A stretch of 64,000 nt of DNA, taken from positions 310,001-374,000 of the forward strand of contig CAVPYB010000014.1 in the NCBI GenBank assembly GCA_963709875.1, in the 5' to 3' direction. Shown here one piece after another: positions 61,627 to 64,000 of this stretch (positions within the stretch are counted from its first letter, which is position 1; each line of letters begins with the position of its first letter). Below the pieces are notes generated by a model. The model saw nothing but the letters and a program-made list of their open reading frames with translations, did not search any database and was not told where the DNA came from. The position numbers and the translations under genes were made by a program. The DNA is from JAQBDA01 sp963709875 (GTDB lineage Bacteria; Chloroflexota; Anaerolineae; Anaerolineales; UBA4823).

Positions 61627-61702
61627 TATCTGCTCCGGATGGGTCGCACTCTCCCATCCTCACGCTTTTCTTAGGTCTAAATCTCAAATCAAGTTACTGG
61701 CG

Positions 61703-61708
61703 TATAAT
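61703..61708 (+). promoter_or_regulatory. -10 element adjacent to the phospholipase-like gene start
   Basis: TATAAT is seven bases before the ATG at 61716, which indicates a leaderless mRNA. The -35 region is weak. Confidence 0.5.
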
Positions 61709-61715
61709 AAAATAT

Positions 61716-62486
61716 ATGCCAACGCCCTTCTACCACCTCAGCGTGGCTAAGGAAATCCTGGAGCACCCGAAGCTGCCGCCAGAAGCCGGGGCGCTGATCA
61801 ACCGCGAGCGTTCTGCTTTCCTGTTTGGAAATACGGCCCCCGATGTCCAGACGGTTTCTAACCAGGCGCGCCAGGAGACCCATTTTTTCGAGGTCCCACT
61901 GAGGAAAGATGCGCCGCCTCCGTGGGTGCTGCTGGTCCAGCGCCATGCTGGACTCTCCAACCCGGAAAAGCTGCCGCCCTCACAGGCCGCGTTCATCGCC
62001 GGCTATCTGTGCCATCTGCAGGCGGACTGGCTGTGGGTAAGGGAAATCTTCCTTCCGGTTTTCGGTAAGAGGGCCAGTTGGGAGTCCTTCTCAAGACGGC
62101 TTTACATCCATAATGTGCTGCGGACGTATCTGGACCAGGAGATCCTGCCGAGCCTTACGAATGGCACTGCGACCAATATCAATCAGGCTCACCCGCTCAA
62201 CTGGCTGCCATTCGTAGCTGATACCTATCTATATCACTGGCGTAATTACCTGGCAGAACAGCTTCATCCCGGAGCGAAGGTTGAGACTGTAGAGGTCTTT
62301 GCGGCCCGGCAGGGGATATCACCGCAGGAGTATTACCATCTGCTCGCATCCAGCGAGCGGATGGAAGCAGAGGTGTTTTCTCGTTTGCCTAAAGAGTTGT
62401 TGGACCATTACCGGGGAGCATTAATCGAAGAAAATCTACGCTTGATCCAAGTGTACATGGAGTCGAGTACGAGCCTGGCAGACTGA
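61716..62486 (+). CDS. zinc-dependent phospholipase C-like family protein
   Basis: A 256-residue helical protein that resembles the zinc-dependent phospholipase C/S1-P1 nuclease fold. Possible metal ligands are the His in PTPFYHLSVAKEIL, Asp in FLFGNTAPDVQTV, His in ETHFFEVPL and the His/Asp pair in GYLCHLQADWLW. It has no signal peptide, unlike the secreted clostridial toxin, so it is probably cytosolic. Its substrate is unknown. It starts seven bases after a TATAAT element. Confidence 0.75.
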   Translation: MPTPFYHLSVAKEILEHPKLPPEAGALINRERSAFLFGNTAPDVQTVSNQARQETHFFEVPLRKDAPPPWVLLVQRHAGLSNPEKLPPSQAAFIAGYLCHLQADWLWVREIFLPVFGKRASWESFSRRLYIHNVLRTYLDQEILPSLTNGTATNINQAHPLNWLPFVADTYLYHWRNYLAEQLHPGAKVETVEVFAARQGISPQEYYHLLASSERMEAEVFSRLPKELLDHYRGALIEENLRLIQVYMESSTSLAD

Positions 62487-62559
62487 ATCAGGCGCTTTTA
62501 CGCCGCCTCGCCGGCAGCAGGATTTGTTTAATAGGGAATGATGTTTTCGAGGTGCTTGT

Positions 62560-63390
62560 ATGAATGTTATTGACTGTGCTGAGGTTCAAGGCCAAGATGG
62601 TCAGTCAAAGTCGCGGGATAGAATATGGGGTTCATTGAGAATAGGACGCGGCGCGTCGCAAGATGATGAAGCGCAGGAAGCCGTAATTGCTGCGTTTAAC
62701 CGCATTGTGTCCAACAAATATTTTATGCTGCGCAATGTTCAGCTGCCTGGATCAAAAACACTTGTGCCGCTGGTTCTGGTCGGACCTGTCGGAATCTGGG
62801 TCCTGAATCCCAGCATGCTGCGAGGTGTGTTCCGAGCCAAAGGGGATAGCTGGGAGATTATCGACGATCGTAAACACACCTACAATCCGGCTGACGATAA
62901 CCTGCTAGCGAATACTGATAGTATGTCGAGGGCGGTACTAGACTATTTGTCCTCCCATGGAGAGAGACAGATACCGGTCGAACCTGTTTTGGTGTTCACC
63001 AATCCGGGTATCCATATCGAGACCGTCCGTCCGATCGTCCGTATTGTGCTTGTCGACGCTCTGGACCAATTCATCTCGGGGATCGTTCAGAGCCGGCTTT
63101 TGTATGATAGTGACAAGGTACAGAAGATTGTGGACCTGTTTACCACGCCTGAGGACAATTCGTTGGATATAGGAGCAGAAGAGCAGGCTGGATTTTCCAT
63201 CACCAGCCAGGCGCGGGCGCAGGAGAGGATCGATTCGGCTGCTGCACAGTTCGATCGGATCGATTCCACATTTTCCAATGTGGAGAGGCTGCCATTCTCC
63301 TCCCGGCAGTGGATGATATTAGGAGGGCTTATTTTGGTTAATATCATCATCCTGGCGGCATTCGTAATTTATCTTTTGTTCTCGACTTGA
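62560..63390 (+). CDS. NERD-like domain protein with C-terminal membrane anchor
   Basis: A 276-residue protein. Residues 40-180 resemble a NERD (nuclease-related) domain: VIAAFNRIVSNKYFMLRNVQL, then VGPVGIWVLNPSMLRGVFR and PVEPVLVFTNPGIHIE. I cannot confirm active-site residues. One hydrophobic helix near 252-274 (MILGGLILVNIIILAAFVIYL) would anchor the protein in the membrane with its main domain inside. The gene is followed by a glycosyltransferase gene. Confidence 0.66.
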   Translation: MNVIDCAEVQGQDGQSKSRDRIWGSLRIGRGASQDDEAQEAVIAAFNRIVSNKYFMLRNVQLPGSKTLVPLVLVGPVGIWVLNPSMLRGVFRAKGDSWEIIDDRKHTYNPADDNLLANTDSMSRAVLDYLSSHGERQIPVEPVLVFTNPGIHIETVRPIVRIVLVDALDQFISGIVQSRLLYDSDKVQKIVDLFTTPEDNSLDIGAEEQAGFSITSQARAQERIDSAAAQFDRIDSTFSNVERLPFSSRQWMILGGLILVNIIILAAFVIYLLFST

Positions 63391-63414
63391 GTCGCAGATT
63401 AGGTCGGCTACCCA

Positions 63415-64000
63415 TTGTCTTCCATCTTCCTTTCAATCATCATCCCCGTTTTCAATGAAGAGACGCGCCTTCCGAAGACCATAGAGAAGGTGATCTCATT
63501 CTTACAAGAACAGCCATATCAGGCAGAGGTCATCCTCGTCGAGAACGGCAGCCAAGACCGAACCTTGGAGATAGCCGAGCATTACGCGCAAATCCACCCT
63601 CAGCTGCGCGTGCTTCAGGTGGATCAGCGCGGAAAAGGGATAGCGGTTCAGCATGGCATGCTGGCAGCCAAGGGCGAATATCGCTTTATGTGTGATTCAG
63701 ATTTCTCCATGCCGGTGAGCGAGGTCAACCGGTTTCTCCCTCCAGAGCTGACCGGCTGCGATATTGTGATCGCATCTCGCGAAGCCGTCGGCGCCGTGAG
63801 ATATGACGAGCCATATTACCGCCATTTTGTAGGACGGATATTTAATGGTCTGATCCGCCTCTTCGCCTTACCCGGCTTGCATGATACCCAGTGCGGTTTT
63901 AAATGCTTCCGGGCAGGTGTGGCAGAAGAGCTTTTCAAACTGCAGACCATCAAGGGTTGGTCCTTTGATGTTGAGGTACTGTTCGTCGGCAAAATGAGAG
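63415..64000 (+). CDS. family 2 glycosyltransferase (dolichyl-phosphate-sugar synthase-like), cut by window end
   Basis: 195 codons are visible. The frame starts at a TTG at 63415, 24 bases after the previous stop, with AGGT upstream; the start is tentative. The GT2 fold is clear: LSIIIPVFNEETRLPKTIE, EVILVENGSQDRTLEIA, the metal-binding DSDFSMPV and GLHDTQCGFKCFRAG. It probably transfers a sugar from a nucleotide to a polyprenyl phosphate or cell-surface acceptor. It continues past base 64000. Confidence 0.9.
   Translation, partial: MSSIFLSIIIPVFNEETRLPKTIEKVISFLQEQPYQAEVILVENGSQDRTLEIAEHYAQIHPQLRVLQVDQRGKGIAVQHGMLAAKGEYRFMCDSDFSMPVSEVNRFLPPELTGCDIVIASREAVGAVRYDEPYYRHFVGRIFNGLIRLFALPGLHDTQCGFKCFRAGVAEELFKLQTIKGWSFDVEVLFVGKMR

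Noticed and set aside
1..64000. CRISPR arrays, prophage, complete insertion sequences or a replication origin
   Set aside because: No regularly spaced repeats, phage structural genes, transposase genes or DnaA-box clusters were seen on either strand.

Overview
The window looks like a stretch of a Chloroflexota chromosome, probably an Anaerolineae-type or related lineage. I infer this from several things: moderately high GC; many lipoproteins with Pro/Thr-rich linkers, including M23 and NBR1-Ig types; the SCO1664/DUF3090/phosphatase trio shared by Actinobacteria and Chloroflexi; an AroH-type chorismate mutase with a type I-beta DAHP synthase; and near-leaderless promoters. It is almost entirely chromosomal core and metabolic gene content. 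I see no prophage, no intact insertion sequence and no CRISPR array. One tRNA gene (Pro, CGG) is present.

Layout. 1-3210 (minus): an aromatic amino acid operon aroH-aroF-tyrA-aroA. It is preceded by a consensus promoter, a 27-codon Phe/Tyr-rich leader peptide and mutually exclusive antiterminator/terminator pairings, which together look like a transcription attenuator. 3270-9570: a small SRPBCC/ABM-fold cluster, an M23 lipoprotein, a GNAT, a GMC oxidoreductase with a thiolase, and a HIT protein. 9775-13318: xseA, a membrane protein, xseB and murJ. 13350-15544: an alkylation-damage group (alkyltransferase-like protein, VOC protein with an acidic tail, 3-methyladenine glycosylase) whose promoter carries a perfect GAAC-N4-GTTC LexA-type box. 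15754-18578: an ABC-2 exporter. 18693-19217: a catalytic Ogt. 19472-29643: amino-acid and acyl-CoA metabolism (tyrosine phenol-lyase, EamA permease, FGGY kinase, sphingosine-1-phosphate-lyase-like enzyme, thiolase, ornithine-cyclodeaminase family, CoA-transferase pair). 29712-36000: methyltransferase, homoserine dehydrogenase, the SCO1664/DUF3090/phosphatase trio, RarA and a MntA-HepT pair. 36177-41764: methyltransferase, LysE, a YegD-type Hsp70, a free-standing GyrA-CTD-like protein, isochorismatase-type hydrolase and bacterioferritin. 41964-51411: CHASE/GAF histidine kinase, LysM and NBR1-Ig secreted proteins, NarL-type regulator, a GlcD-GlcE fusion and NADP isocitrate dehydrogenase. 51633-64000: Ca-type P-ATPase, two signalling proteins with degenerate receivers, a CbpA-like DnaJ, a bacterial eRF1-like protein, tRNA-Pro, a phospholipase C-like protein, a membrane-anchored NERD-like protein and a truncated glycosyltransferase.

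Two general points matter to a reader. First, at least ten otherwise well-conserved genes carry single-base frameshifts, several of them in homopolymers. The simplest explanation is residual sequencing error in the assembly, so these genes are given as single disrupted CDS rather than as biological pseudogenes. Second, several genes have a -10 element only 6-9 bases before the start codon, which suggests leaderless mRNAs. The strongest candidate for an undescribed system is the Phe/Tyr attenuator in front of aroH. The LexA-type box on the alkyltransferase-like gene and the bacterial eRF1-like protein follow.
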